DNA from: Streptomyces vilmorinianum
GTDB lineage: Bacteria; Actinomycetota; Actinomycetes; Streptomycetales; Streptomycetaceae
Length of the DNA: 64,000 nt
Assembly: GCF_005517195.1 (NCBI RefSeq)
Contig: NZ_CP040244.1
Coordinates: 6,962,001 to 7,026,000 of the forward strand
Direction of reading: 5' to 3'
This document shows, in pieces, positions 26,101 to 34,262 of the stretch. The first letter of the stretch is position 1. Every line of letters starts with the position of its first letter. Below the pieces are notes generated by a model. That model had not been told where the DNA came from and made no database searches. It worked only from the letters and a program-made list of their open reading frames with translations. The position numbers and the translations under genes were made by a program.

Positions 26101-26526
26101 CTGCGTATAGCCGTCGCGCAGGAAGGCGGCGATGGCGTCGTCACCCGCGGATAACGCCGCTTCGGCCGTCTGGCGGGCCGACTTGCCCGCGTAGGGGAGG
26201 CTGGTGAGGACGGCGAAGCGGTTGTCCTCCGCCTTCGCCGCGGGGAGTTCGGCGGTGAGGAAGGCGGAGACGGCGGCCGGGGATCCCACGAGGGCGGCCG
26301 CGGCGGCCTCGCGTACGGCCCGGCCTCCGACCTTGTACGCCCAGACGGCCCTGCCCCGGTCGGTGTCGGGCAGTCCGGTGCCCGTCTCGGCCACGGCCGT
26401 GCCGGCGGCGCGGGCGGGTGTCGCCGTCAGGGTGAGGATGGAGGGCAGGGCGGGAGTGGCGGTCGCCGCGGCGACGGTCGTGAGTATGCGGCGTCTGCTC
26501 CACAGTGACGCTGACAAAGTATGCAT
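23170..26526 (-). CDS. Giant ALF-repeat, alanine-rich coiled-coil secreted protein
   Basis: 1118 residues from ATG 26526; the frame extends further upstream, but the Tat-like signal (SRRRILTTVAAAT...ARAA) starts here. ALF repeats (A..AL..G....FL..G...A...D.R) occur in two blocks, roughly 60-270 and 690-870, for example AAAALVGSPAAVSAFLTAEL and AEAALNAGTALALHRFLSVE. Each is followed by a long Ala/Gln/Ser coil (about 285-650 and 880-975) with very few hydrophobic residues. The last ~105 residues are hydrophobic and glycine-rich (VLGVGALFFPPLGVAAVVAG, GIFVVGGLFLGKGALFKKFG), resembling a membrane-inserting tail. No enzyme motif is visible. It could be a surface fibre or a translocated effector. 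Confidence 0.8.
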   Translation of the reverse strand: MHTLSASLWSRRRILTTVAAATATPALPSILTLTATPARAAGTAVAETGTGLPDTDRGRAVWAYKVGGRAVREAAAAALVGSPAAVSAFLTAELPAAKAEDNRFAVLTSLPYAGKSARQTAEAALSAGDDAIAAFLRDGYTQSVETDLRVAVFTIMNNAGAAVKREATAALDQGTQEALKTFLVQTQHTARQEDERVEALTILDTASPEVRKYAERALTDGSPEAIRQFLVSGQYIARARDEEAATIGQLVAIVEREGERARLKTEQAVAASDRAKEAAEKAKAAALKAAEEARAAQQDVRKSAAAANNAASAARGAADAASTAIAASRTAQSASHRAALAAQAAAAAAASAGNAASRAYSAAIAASKDATKASAARAAAQGARDAAQRASTAAQAADQAAIASQQASSAGSAAASAAQNAAAAANAAADAAASAGAAQSQAAKARQAAAEASAAAARATRAASTAQGLANRAAAAARVARDAANSAAAHALKAAAAADEAADHAGEAVEYAKRSTEYAAAAMQAATAAADAVKEAQAVEQAAREAETARIAEDTELGILEARLRAQAEIDDVTQAERQRTEADKTATEIKDLIAAAERALSAGDTATALTTGRKAAVRLLDATGTWTREAAEFAVAGTDQDLLNWIDTDRVLAQRTDDRETVLAIAKAAKSAVGQAAYAALASDAPDAARNFLDHGVIEAAATDNRVNVFRILGQNPGRAVKAKAEAALNAGTALALHRFLSVELPVAIKEDDAVEVFRLLDTGGIYMQSAAKIVLEGSARMRRSFVSHDKYNIARLDHDHATHVSAIRAAIAHAAKVAAKALEDAALASKAAAEARQAAAEATEWAAKAQTYATDAANSAQQAKANADAADKSAADAAQSAASAKAAASVARGAARSANYSMRQAAASAQQAVASATSAQASASSAAASATQAGQDAQAAANAASQARSIAAQKRQAEAAAAAKAAAEAAKQHEQSGTSPVAEDDDADTKFWGLWPEDMSDAKDWAAVTGHWSTIAGTASVVLGVGALFFPPLGVAAVVAGVVSWGLQGVSAVLSGVGYGWDSSDFKTALGIFVVGGLFLGKGALFKKFGVAEEIGAKVSNIASDVTTTVIGWLTW

Positions 26527-27042
26527 CCTTCCCGTACGAAATACGACGGTGCAGTGACGAATGTCGAATCCAGCAGTACAGGCGCGCACATTACCCGGCC
26601 TCTGCCGACTCTCCACCCGTTTTCCGGAAGGCGAATTCTGGGCGCGGGGAGAACGAAATGACACGCGCAACTCGACGGCGAACGGCATATCGCCGAACCT
26701 CTTCGCCACCGCCACGGATCCTTCACAAGTGCCGATCGACGTTCCTGCAGCGTGAGGCAGGTCACAGTCAAGCTTGGAGATATAGCTCCTTTGTGACGGT
26801 TTGTTTCATGGACAAACGCTCGGAGTGCGGCCTTAATACCGGGGGCTGCGGGGCGCGATCTTCGCGTTGTCTCCCCATTCGGGGATGTTCTCCCGCTGAT
26901 TGTTCGAGGGGCGCTGGGGGGTGCCGGGGGTGATTCCGAAAGCATGCGCAATCCCTGGTCGCGCATGCTTTCCGGCCATTCCGCAAGCGCTATCTACGCG
27001 TACGTTCCGAGCACGTGGCCGGAACTCGACATGAGGACTGTG
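26527..27042. other. Regulatory gap between ALF gene and exported-protein gene
   Basis: 516 bp with no convincing gene and locally lower G+C. It holds GTTTGT-N7-ACAAAC (26799-26817), GGAG-N6-CTCC (26776-26789) and the large inverted repeat at 26938-26972. Divergent promoters for the two flanking genes must lie here. Confidence 0.6.
26938..26972. promoter_or_regulatory. 12-bp perfect inverted repeat
   Basis: GAAAGCATGCGC (26938-26949) and GCGCATGCTTTC (26961-26972), loop 11 nt, about 70 bp before the exported-protein gene. There is no U-tract, so it looks more like an operator or a leader structure than a terminator. Confidence 0.5.
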
Positions 27043-27612
27043 ATGAAGGCACGTAGCACCATTGCGTCAAGAACCAAGCGCCTCGCGGGGCGCACGCTGG
27101 CCGCCGCCGTCGCCGCGGGCGCCCTGGCCTGGCTCGTGATGGCGGGCGCCCCGGCGGGAACGCCCGCCGGGGACGTCACCGCCGGGGGCGTCACGACCGG
27201 GGACGTCACCTCCGCCGAGGCCATCGCCGACGAGGCCCCGGGCTTCGCGATCGAGGACTACAACTACCCGGAGGCGGACAGGATCCTCGCGGAGCAGGGC
27301 ATCGTCCTGAAGCGCGGCGACGGCCACATCCTCCTCGCCGACTGCGCCTCAGGGACAGGCCTGCTGGAGGTCTGGTCCCGCGAGAAGCAGCGCGTCTGCT
27401 TCCGCGCCACCGGCACCAGCGGCTGGCTGACGCTGGAGATCCCGTCGGTGTACGGCATCAAGGCCCCCGAGTACGCGACCGAGGTCGACATGACCGTCGG
27501 CACCGAGGCGAAGTCCTACGACGTCCCCGCGAACTCCTGGAAGGCGGTGGGCGAGAGCGCGGACGAACAGGGCCGCCCCCACATGCTCGTGGAGATCAGG
27601 ACCTCGAAGTAG
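27043..27612 (+). CDS. Small exported protein of unknown function
   Basis: 189 residues if ATG 27043 is used (GAGGA five bases upstream); ATG 27031 and earlier in-frame starts are possible. A basic N-terminus and hydrophobic segment (TLAAAVAAGALAWLVMAG) form a signal peptide or anchor. The mature part has acidic IEDYNYPEADRILAEQGIVL, two cysteines (LLADCASG, RVCFRATG) and a beta-rich ending. I recognise no family. It is 47 bp upstream of the trypsin-like gene on the same strand, so the two are probably co-transcribed and act together outside the cell. Confidence 0.72.
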   Translation: MKARSTIASRTKRLAGRTLAAAVAAGALAWLVMAGAPAGTPAGDVTAGGVTTGDVTSAEAIADEAPGFAIEDYNYPEADRILAEQGIVLKRGDGHILLADCASGTGLLEVWSREKQRVCFRATGTSGWLTLEIPSVYGIKAPEYATEVDMTVGTEAKSYDVPANSWKAVGESADEQGRPHMLVEIRTSK

Positions 27613-27659
27613 CGCCCGGCCGACTCCCTTCATCAGACCTGCCACCAAGGAACTCACTC

Positions 27660-29813
27660 ATGCGACACACCAGTCACACCAGTCATGCCCGGCACACCAG
27701 ACCCGTGCGTCTGACCGCACTGGCGGCCGCCCTGATCGTGGGACCCGCCGTCCTGACCGCCACGCCCGCGCAGGCGGCGATCGGCACCCCGGTCACGGAC
27801 ACCTCGTACGCCTTCACGGCACAGCTCCAGATCGGCAGCGGCGACCAGATGCGGGGCTGCTCCGGCGCCCTCATCGACCCCAACTGGATCGTCACCGCGG
27901 CCAGTTGCTTCGCCGCCAGCCCGTTACAGGGTGGTGCGGTCGCGGCCGGCGCACCCGCGCTGAAGACCGTGGCGACCATCGGCCGCGCCGATCTGACCGC
28001 GACCACCGGCGGGCACGTCACCGAGGTCACCGAGCTGGTGCCGCGCGCCGGGCGGGACCTCGTCCTGGCGCGCCTCGCCACGCCCGCCACCGGGATCCAG
28101 CCGGTGGCCATGGCGTCGACGCCCGCCGCGGCCGGCGACGCCCTGAAGGTCGCGGGCTACGGCCGGACCAAGACCCAGTGGGTGCCGGACCGGCTGCACG
28201 TGGCGTCCTTCGACGTGAACACGGCCGACGCCGCCTCGCTCGCGATCACCGGCCGGACCGCCGACGACGCGATCTGCATGGGCGACAGCGGCGGCCCGGT
28301 GCTGCGCGAGCGGAACGGCGCCGTGGAGCTGGTCGGCGTCAGCAGCCGCTCCTGGCAGGGTGGCTGCTTCGGCGTGACGGAGACCCGCAACGGCGCCGTG
28401 GCCGCGCGGACGGACGGCGTCGCGACCGGCTCCCGGCTCGCCGCCGGACAGCGGCTGCTGCCCGGTGACACGCTGGCCTCCGCCGCCGCCACGCTCACCA
28501 TGCGCGCCGACGGCAACCTCGTCGTCACGACCAAGGCCGGCAAGGCTCTCTGGTCCACGAACACCGCCGGCAACGCGGGCGCCACGGCCCTGTTCGGCGC
28601 CGACGGCAACCTCGTCGTGCGCAACGCCGCCGACACCGCCACCCTGTGGCAGTCCGGCACCGCCGCCGCCTCCGGCTCGGTCGTCCTCCAGGAGCGCGGC
28701 AACCTCGTCGTGTACAACGCCCAGGGCCAGTCCCAGTGGACCACCGGCACCGCCGTCCGCAACGACTTCGACGGCAACGGCAAGGCCGACATGGTCGACT
28801 GGTACGACTACGCCGACGGCCACGACGCGATGCACCTCTTCGGCGGCTCCGACACCGGCGCGATCACCGCGCCCCGTACCGCGTTCACCACGCCCGCCGG
28901 CAACTGGTACCACGACAACATGAAGAAGGTGTCCGGCGACTTCAACGGCGACGGACGCGCCGATGTCGCCGTGTTCTACGGGTACTCCGACGGCGCCGTG
29001 AAGCTGTGGACGTTCCTCGGCCGGCCCGACGGCACCTTCGCGACCCCGTTCTCGTCCTGGTCCGTCGCGCCGGGCAACTGGACCTTCTCCCGGGTCCGGC
29101 TGCACAGCGGCGACTTCAACGGCGACGGCCGCGACGATGTCGTGGCCTGGTACGACTACGCCGACGGCCACGACGCGCTGTTCACCTTCCTGTCCGACAC
29201 GCGCGGCGCCTTCGCCACGCCGTTCAGCGGCTGGTCCGCCCCGACCGGGAGCTGGACCGCGAACAACGCCAAGTACGTCACGGGCGACTTCAACGGAGAC
29301 GGCCGCGACGACCTCGGCGCCCTGTACCGATACAGCGACACCGCCGTGAAGCTGTGGCTGTTCACGGCCACCCCGGCCGGCGGCTTCACGGCGAAGCAGG
29401 CCTGGTCCTCCGACACGTGGGGCGCCCTGGACCGCACCGGCGTCCACGCGGGTGACTTCGACGGCGACGGCCGCGACGACGTCGGCCTCTGGTACGACTA
29501 CGTCGACGGCCACGACGCCTTCCAGGTCCTGAAGGGCCGCGCGGACGGCACGGTGGGCACTCCCTCGGTGGCCCTGAACGCGAAGGCCGGTGACCTGACG
29601 GCGGCGCAGATGAAGATCGTCATCGGTGACTACAACGGTGACGGTCGTGACGACCTCGCCACGATGTACGGCTACACCGACGGCAGCGTGAAGATGTTCA
29701 CCTGGCCGGCCCTGGCCGGGGGCGCACTCGGCACCGTGCAGACCGGCTGGTCCACGGCGACGGGGTGGACCTTCGCCCGCGTGAACTTCGTGAACCGCTA
29801 CACCAACAGCTGA
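27660..29813 (+). CDS. Trypsin-fold protein lacking catalytic His, with bulb lectin and FG-GAP repeats
   Basis: 717 residues with a signal peptide (cleavage near AQAA, residue 40). Residues 41-250 are an S1 protease fold: WIVTAASCFA has Ser82 where TAAHC carries the catalytic His, Asp133 in RDLVLARL fits the triad Asp, and CMGDSGGPV keeps Ser210. It is probably inactive or altered in activity, and may bind rather than cut. Residues about 255-365 form a bulb-type mannose-binding lectin domain (MRADGNLVVT, GADGNLVVRN, ERGNLVVYNAQGQSQWTTG). Six FG-GAP units follow (GDFNGDGRDDVVAWYDYADG and relatives). ATG 27660 is preceded by AAGGAA. Confidence 0.85.
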   Translation: MRHTSHTSHARHTRPVRLTALAAALIVGPAVLTATPAQAAIGTPVTDTSYAFTAQLQIGSGDQMRGCSGALIDPNWIVTAASCFAASPLQGGAVAAGAPALKTVATIGRADLTATTGGHVTEVTELVPRAGRDLVLARLATPATGIQPVAMASTPAAAGDALKVAGYGRTKTQWVPDRLHVASFDVNTADAASLAITGRTADDAICMGDSGGPVLRERNGAVELVGVSSRSWQGGCFGVTETRNGAVAARTDGVATGSRLAAGQRLLPGDTLASAAATLTMRADGNLVVTTKAGKALWSTNTAGNAGATALFGADGNLVVRNAADTATLWQSGTAAASGSVVLQERGNLVVYNAQGQSQWTTGTAVRNDFDGNGKADMVDWYDYADGHDAMHLFGGSDTGAITAPRTAFTTPAGNWYHDNMKKVSGDFNGDGRADVAVFYGYSDGAVKLWTFLGRPDGTFATPFSSWSVAPGNWTFSRVRLHSGDFNGDGRDDVVAWYDYADGHDALFTFLSDTRGAFATPFSGWSAPTGSWTANNAKYVTGDFNGDGRDDLGALYRYSDTAVKLWLFTATPAGGFTAKQAWSSDTWGALDRTGVHAGDFDGDGRDDVGLWYDYVDGHDAFQVLKGRADGTVGTPSVALNAKAGDLTAAQMKIVIGDYNGDGRDDLATMYGYTDGSVKMFTWPALAGGALGTVQTGWSTATGWTFARVNFVNRYTNS

Positions 29814-29834
29814 CACCGGGGTACGACCCCGGAG

Positions 29835-29860
29835 GGGCCCGCCGGACGCCCGGCGGGCCC
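29835..29860 (+). terminator. Terminator after the trypsin-like gene
   Basis: GGGCCCGCCGG (29835-29845) and CCGGCGGGCCC (29850-29860) make a perfect 11-bp stem with a 4-base loop, 21 bp past the stop codon. Confidence 0.8.
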
Positions 29861-29917
29861 TGCCCCTTCTCCCCGCCCCCCGTCTCTCCGCCACATCACG
29901 TACGCGCACACCCATTC

Positions 29918-29932
29918 CTGACTGGCCGTCAG
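29918..29932. promoter_or_regulatory. Palindromic operator, site B1
   Basis: CTGACTGGCCGTCAG, upstream of the CoA-ligase operon. A second copy lies 24 bp further on, so two dimers could bind on nearly the same DNA face. Confidence 0.6.
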
Positions 29933-29941
29933 TTCTGTAAT

Positions 29942-29956
29942 CTGACTAAGCGTCAG
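29942..29956. promoter_or_regulatory. Palindromic operator, site B2
   Basis: CTGACTAAGCGTCAG, perfect CTGAC/GTCAG arms; 36 bp before the CoA-ligase ATG. Confidence 0.6.
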
Positions 29957-29992
29957 AACAGTCGCAGGGGGCGGAAGGGTGGAGCGGAAACG

Positions 29993-32224
29993 ATGCTCGG
30001 ATCGACTCACGGCACCTTCACCACCGATCTCCGCGCCCGCGTGGTCGCCTGCGGCGAGCACCCCGGGACGCCCGGCACCGCCGTGCACGGCAGCACCGCC
30101 GTGGACGGCGACCGCGACGTCAGTGGGCGGCCGCTGTACGCCCCCGTGCCCGACCTCGACCGGTTCTTCCGGCCCGGGTCGGTCGCCGTCGTCGGGGCTT
30201 CCGACGCCGAGGGGCGGCCCAACACCGGGATCACCCGGCAGCTGATCGCCTGGGCCGAGCGGGTGGGCGCCCGGCTCGTGCCCGTGCACCCCACCCGTAC
30301 GCGCGTCTTCGGGATCGACTGCGTGCCCTCCGTCGGCGCGATCACCGAGCCCGTCGACCTCGCCGTCCTGCTCGTCGCCGACCCGCTGCCGGTCGTCGAG
30401 GAGCTGGCGGAGGCCAAGGTGCGGTTCGCCGTCGCCTTCGCCTCCGGCTTCGCCGAGACCGGCGAGGAGGGCGCCGCCGCGCAGGAGCGGCTCGCCGCCG
30501 CCGTCCGCCGATCCGGGATCCGGCTGCTCGGCCCGAACACCAACCTCAACGCCTTCGAGCGGTTCCGCGAGGACCTCGACGGCCCGGCGATCGCCCTGAT
30601 CACCCAGTCCGGCCACCAGGGCCGGCCGGTCTTCACGATGCAGGAGCTGGGCGTACGGCTCTCCCACTGGGCGCCCACCGGCAACGAGGCCGACCTGGAG
30701 ACCGCCGACTTCATCTCGTACTTCGCGACCCGGCCCGAGGTCGGGGCCATCGCCTGTTACGTCGAAGGGCTCAAGGACGGCCGCTCCTTCCTGCTCGCCG
30801 CCGACCGCGCCGCACGCGAGGGCGTGCCCGTCGTCGCGGTGAAGGTCGGGCGGACCGAGACCGGAGCGCGGATGGCCGCCTCGCACACCGGCAAGCTCAC
30901 CGGCGCGGACCAGGTCGTCGACGCGGCCATGCGGCAGTTCGGCGTGATCCGGGTCGACGGGCTCGACGAACTCCAGGACACCGCCGCACTGCTGGCCCGC
31001 GCGCGCAGGCCCGTCGCGGACGGTGTCGTCGTCTACTCGATCTCCGGCGGCACCGGCGCCCACTTCTCCGACCTGGCCACGGCGGCCGGGCTGCGCCTGC
31101 CCACCCTCTCGGAGGGCAAGCAGGCGGAACTCCACCAGTGGATACCGCCGTATCTCGACGTCGCCAACCCCGTCGACAACGGCGGGCACCCGGTGGGCGA
31201 CTGGCGCGGGCGAAAGATCATCGACGCGGTCCTCGCCGACCCGTCCGTCGGCGTCCTGATCTGCCCGATCACCGGGCCGTTCCCACCCATGAGCGACAAG
31301 CTCGCCCAGGACCTGGTCGACGCGGCCGAGGCCACCGACAAGCTGGTGTGCGTGGTGTGGGGCTCACCGCTCGGGACCGAGGCGGCCTACCGGGAGACCC
31401 TGCTCGGCTCCTCGCGCGTCGCCACCTTCCGTACGTTCTCCAACTGCGTCGGAGCCGTGAAGGCCTACCTCGACCACCACCGCTTCACCACCGGCTACCG
31501 CTCCCCCTTCGACGAGGCCCCGCGCACCCCCTCGCCCTCCTTCCGCAAGGCGCGGGCCCTGATGCGGCCCGGTGTGCAGCTCAGCGAGCACGCGGCGAAG
31601 CAGCTGCTGCGCGCGTACGGGATCCGGGTGCCGCGCGAGCAGCTGGTGACGAGCGCGGCGGCGGCGGTGCGGGCGGCCGGCCTGGTGGGCTACCCGGTGG
31701 TGATGAAGGCGTCGGGCGCGCAGCTCGCCCACAAGACCGAACTGGGCCTGGTGAAGGTGGGGTTGACCTCGGCGAGCCAGGTGCGGGACGCGTACCGGGA
31801 GCTGACCGACATCGCCCGCTACGAGGGTGTGGACCTCGACGGGATCCTGGTCTGCCAGATGGTCGGGCGGGGGGTCGAGATGGTGGTGGGCGTGACGCGT
31901 GACCCGCTGTTCGGTCCGACGGTCACCGTGGGGCTCGGGGGCGTCCTGGTCGAGGTCCTGAACGACGCGGCGGTGCGCGTGCCGCCGTTCGGCGAGGACC
32001 AGGCCAGGGACATGCTCGGCGAACTGCGCGGGCGGGCGCTGCTGAAGGGCGTACGGGGTGCTCCGCCGGCGGACGTGGACGCGCTGGTGGAGGTCGTGCT
32101 GCGGGTGCAGCGGATGGCCCTGGAGCTGGACGGCGACCTCGCCGAGCTGGACATCAACCCGTTGATGGTGCTGCCGCGCGGGCAGGGCGCGGTGGCGCTG
32201 GACGCGCTGGCGGTGTGCCGATAG
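29993..32224 (+). CDS. ADP-forming acyl-CoA synthetase (acetate-CoA ligase type)
   Basis: 743 residues, ATG 29993 behind GGAG. Domain order: N-terminal CoA-binding Rossmann domain (FFRPGSVAVVGASDAEG), CoA-ligase domains with the phospho-His region ASHTGKLTGADQVVDA and ALITQSGHQGRPVF, then a C-terminal ATP-grasp domain (YGIRVPREQLV, GYPVVMKASGAQLAHKTELG, LDINPLMV). Single-chain alpha-beta fusions of this type make acyl-CoA from a carboxylate, ATP and CoA. The substrate may be an aryl or branched acid rather than acetate. It is followed nine bases later by the crotonase gene. Confidence 0.9.
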   Translation: MLGSTHGTFTTDLRARVVACGEHPGTPGTAVHGSTAVDGDRDVSGRPLYAPVPDLDRFFRPGSVAVVGASDAEGRPNTGITRQLIAWAERVGARLVPVHPTRTRVFGIDCVPSVGAITEPVDLAVLLVADPLPVVEELAEAKVRFAVAFASGFAETGEEGAAAQERLAAAVRRSGIRLLGPNTNLNAFERFREDLDGPAIALITQSGHQGRPVFTMQELGVRLSHWAPTGNEADLETADFISYFATRPEVGAIACYVEGLKDGRSFLLAADRAAREGVPVVAVKVGRTETGARMAASHTGKLTGADQVVDAAMRQFGVIRVDGLDELQDTAALLARARRPVADGVVVYSISGGTGAHFSDLATAAGLRLPTLSEGKQAELHQWIPPYLDVANPVDNGGHPVGDWRGRKIIDAVLADPSVGVLICPITGPFPPMSDKLAQDLVDAAEATDKLVCVVWGSPLGTEAAYRETLLGSSRVATFRTFSNCVGAVKAYLDHHRFTTGYRSPFDEAPRTPSPSFRKARALMRPGVQLSEHAAKQLLRAYGIRVPREQLVTSAAAAVRAAGLVGYPVVMKASGAQLAHKTELGLVKVGLTSASQVRDAYRELTDIARYEGVDLDGILVCQMVGRGVEMVVGVTRDPLFGPTVTVGLGGVLVEVLNDAAVRVPPFGEDQARDMLGELRGRALLKGVRGAPPADVDALVEVVLRVQRMALELDGDLAELDINPLMVLPRGQGAVALDALAVCR

Positions 32225-32232
32225 GAGCCGTG

Positions 32233-33027
32233 ATGGAAGAGGTACTGCACGCCGTGGACAACGGCGTCTCCTGGATCACGCTCAACCGCCCGGAGGCGAT
32301 GAACGCGGTCACCTGGGAGCAGCGGGAGCGGATCATCGCGCTGCTCGGGGAGGCGACGGCGGACCCGGACGTACGGGCGGTGGTGGTGACGGCGACGGGG
32401 CGGGGCTTCTGCGCGGGGGCGGACCTGCGCGCGAGTCCACCCTCCGGGGACTCCCGGGAACGGATCGCCGGGGACGTGGCGCGGATGATCCGGCTGGGGG
32501 CGCAGCGTCTCGTCGGGGCCGTACTGGACTGCGAGAAGCCGGTGATCGCGGCGGTGAACGGGACGGCGGCCGGGATCGGGGCGCATCTGGCGTTCGCGTG
32601 CGATCTGGTGCTGGCGGCGGAGTCGGCGCGGTTCATCGAGGTGTTCGTACGGCGGGGCCTGGTGCCGGACGGGGGCGGGGCGTATCTGCTGCCCCGGCTG
32701 GTCGGCCCGCGGCGCGCGAAGGAGCTGATGTTCTTCGGCGACGCGGTGACGTCTCACGACGCCCGGGACATGGGCCTGGTGAACCGGGTCGTCGCGGACG
32801 AGGAGCTGGAGAAGACGGCACGGGAATGGGCCGAGCGCCTGGCCCAGGGCCCGACGCGGGCCCTGGCGCTCACCAAGCAGCTGGTGAACGCGTCCCTGGA
32901 GGCCGACCGGGCGAGCGCGTTCGCGGCGGAGGCGGCCGCGCAGGAGATCAACATGACGACGCGGGACGCGAACGAGGGCGTGGCGAGCTTCGTGGAACGA
33001 CGGACTCCGCGGTACGAGGGCCGGTAG
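32233..33027 (+). CDS. Crotonase-family enoyl-CoA hydratase/isomerase
   Basis: 264 residues from ATG 32233, five bases after GGAG; GTG 32230 is adjacent. Crotonase landmarks: FCAGADLRAS for CoA binding and NGTAAGIGAHLAFACDLVLA for the oxyanion hole. The two catalytic Glu of classical hydratases are replaced (His in GIGAHLAF, Phe in FIEVFVRRG). An Asp is present in GLVPDGGGAYLLPRLVG, the arrangement of PaaG-like isomerases. An isomerase or a special hydratase is therefore more likely than a standard one. It is in an operon with the CoA ligase. Confidence 0.88.
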   Translation: MEEVLHAVDNGVSWITLNRPEAMNAVTWEQRERIIALLGEATADPDVRAVVVTATGRGFCAGADLRASPPSGDSRERIAGDVARMIRLGAQRLVGAVLDCEKPVIAAVNGTAAGIGAHLAFACDLVLAAESARFIEVFVRRGLVPDGGGAYLLPRLVGPRRAKELMFFGDAVTSHDARDMGLVNRVVADEELEKTAREWAERLAQGPTRALALTKQLVNASLEADRASAFAAEAAAQEINMTTRDANEGVASFVERRTPRYEGR

Positions 33028-33080
33028 CGGTGAGCAGCTAGGTTGTCCCCTCAACGTCCTTTCCTCGAGGGGAACATGTG

Positions 33081-34220
33081 ATGAACGCTTTCGGTACGGG
33101 TCCTGTCAGCCGGAGAGGGCTCATACGGCTCGGTGGGGGCGCCGTCGCCGGTCTGGTGCTGGGGGGCGTCACCGCCTCGACGGCGCAGGCGCGGATCGCG
33201 GCCGAGGAAGCCGCGGTCACGGCGCTGCCGGGTTCGAAGGCCTTCGACCTGAGCGACCCGTCGGACGCCCTGTTCATGCACAAGCAGGCCTGGTGTCCCA
33301 CCGTGATGCAGTGCGCGGGCTACGACCATCTCAACAAGCACTGGTATGTCGCCCAGGTCATGTACAACCCGGGCGACGGGGTGTCCTACGCGACGCGCAA
33401 GCTCGAGGGCGACATCGCCATCACCAAGCTGAGCGAGGACGGCTCGACCAAGCTCGGCCGGATGTATCTGCGCGGGTTCGGGCACGGCGCCCAGATCGGC
33501 ATCGAGACGACGGCGAAGGGCTCGGCCCCGTACATCTGGATCGAGTACGACTCCGAGCCGAACGCGGAGGGCACCACGGGCTTCGGCACCAAGGTGTGCC
33601 GGATCAAGTACGTGGGACCCGCGGCCGACGCCCCGCCGCGCAGCTTCCACTGGGACGTCGCGGCGGACCGTACGGCCATGGACTTCAAGGACCGTACGCC
33701 GGACCCGCTCAAGCTGCCGGGCGCCGGCAGCACGCTGACCGCGCCGCGGGCGGTCGTCGACATGCACCACCGCCGACTGCTGGTGCGCTTCAACCGCAAC
33801 GGGCAGCTGCAGTGCGCGGTCTGGGACCTGGACACCGCGGCCGCCGCCCCGCTGGGCGCGCCGCTGCACCACTTCGCGAACCTGCCGAGGCCGGTGTACG
33901 ACGCGCAGGGCTTCTGCCTCTACGGCTCGTACATGTACATGCTGGAGGGCGAGGCCTACGCCAGCGGCGGGCCGACCGACACGACGGACGTGGGGACGAC
34001 CCACATCACCAGGGTCGACCTGAACACCGGGGTCTCGGAGCGAGCCCTCACGCGCGCGCTGAAGAGCCTCGTCTACAGGGAGCCCGAGGGCATGAACATC
34101 ATGCTCGTTCCCGACCCGGCCAACGCCGGCGGCTACCTCCCGCGGCTGACCTTCGGTTTCGCCTCGGGCGTCTCGGGCGACCGCCGGGTGAACATCGCGT
34201 ACAAGAACGCCTTGATCTGA
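33081..34220 (+). CDS. Tat-exported beta-propeller (TagC/P68-like) protein
   Basis: 379 residues from ATG 33081, seven bases after GAGGGGA. The twin-arginine signal SRRGLIRLGGGAVAGL precedes TAQAR. The mature protein is beta-rich with repeated Trp/Tyr blades (HWYVAQVMYNPGDG, SAPYIWIEYDSEP, PRAVVDMHHRRLLVRFN), in the style of proteins labelled teichoic-acid biosynthesis protein C in Streptomyces and of phage receptor-binding propellers. No nearby wall-polymer genes support a biosynthetic role. It is an extracellular binding protein of unknown ligand. Confidence 0.72.
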   Translation: MNAFGTGPVSRRGLIRLGGGAVAGLVLGGVTASTAQARIAAEEAAVTALPGSKAFDLSDPSDALFMHKQAWCPTVMQCAGYDHLNKHWYVAQVMYNPGDGVSYATRKLEGDIAITKLSEDGSTKLGRMYLRGFGHGAQIGIETTAKGSAPYIWIEYDSEPNAEGTTGFGTKVCRIKYVGPAADAPPRSFHWDVAADRTAMDFKDRTPDPLKLPGAGSTLTAPRAVVDMHHRRLLVRFNRNGQLQCAVWDLDTAAAAPLGAPLHHFANLPRPVYDAQGFCLYGSYMYMLEGEAYASGGPTDTTDVGTTHITRVDLNTGVSERALTRALKSLVYREPEGMNIMLVPDPANAGGYLPRLTFGFASGVSGDRRVNIAYKNALI

Positions 34221-34262
34221 TCGCGGCACTGCCGGACGAGGGGCCGGCCCGAGGGTTCCTAT

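Noticed and set aside
20941..26154. Very long plus-strand open frame opposite the ALF gene
   Set aside because: It is the antisense of DUF35/DoxX and the Ala-rich ALF gene and reads across the real monooxygenase gene in another frame. Its Gly/Arg-rich product is what Ala-rich GC codons give on the opposite strand.
23170..26526. Polymorphic toxin
   Set aside because: ALF repeats often precede toxin domains, but the C-terminus here shows no nuclease, deaminase or ADP-ribosyl motif. Kept only as a hypothesis in the findings.
29993..32224. In-frame extension of the CoA ligase back to 29765
   Set aside because: It would run through the end of the previous gene, its terminator and both operators; ATG 29993 has a proper ribosome-binding site.
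33081..34220. Prophage receptor-binding gene
   Set aside because: The beta-propeller resembles phage P68-type proteins, but a Tat signal is present and no other phage genes are near.
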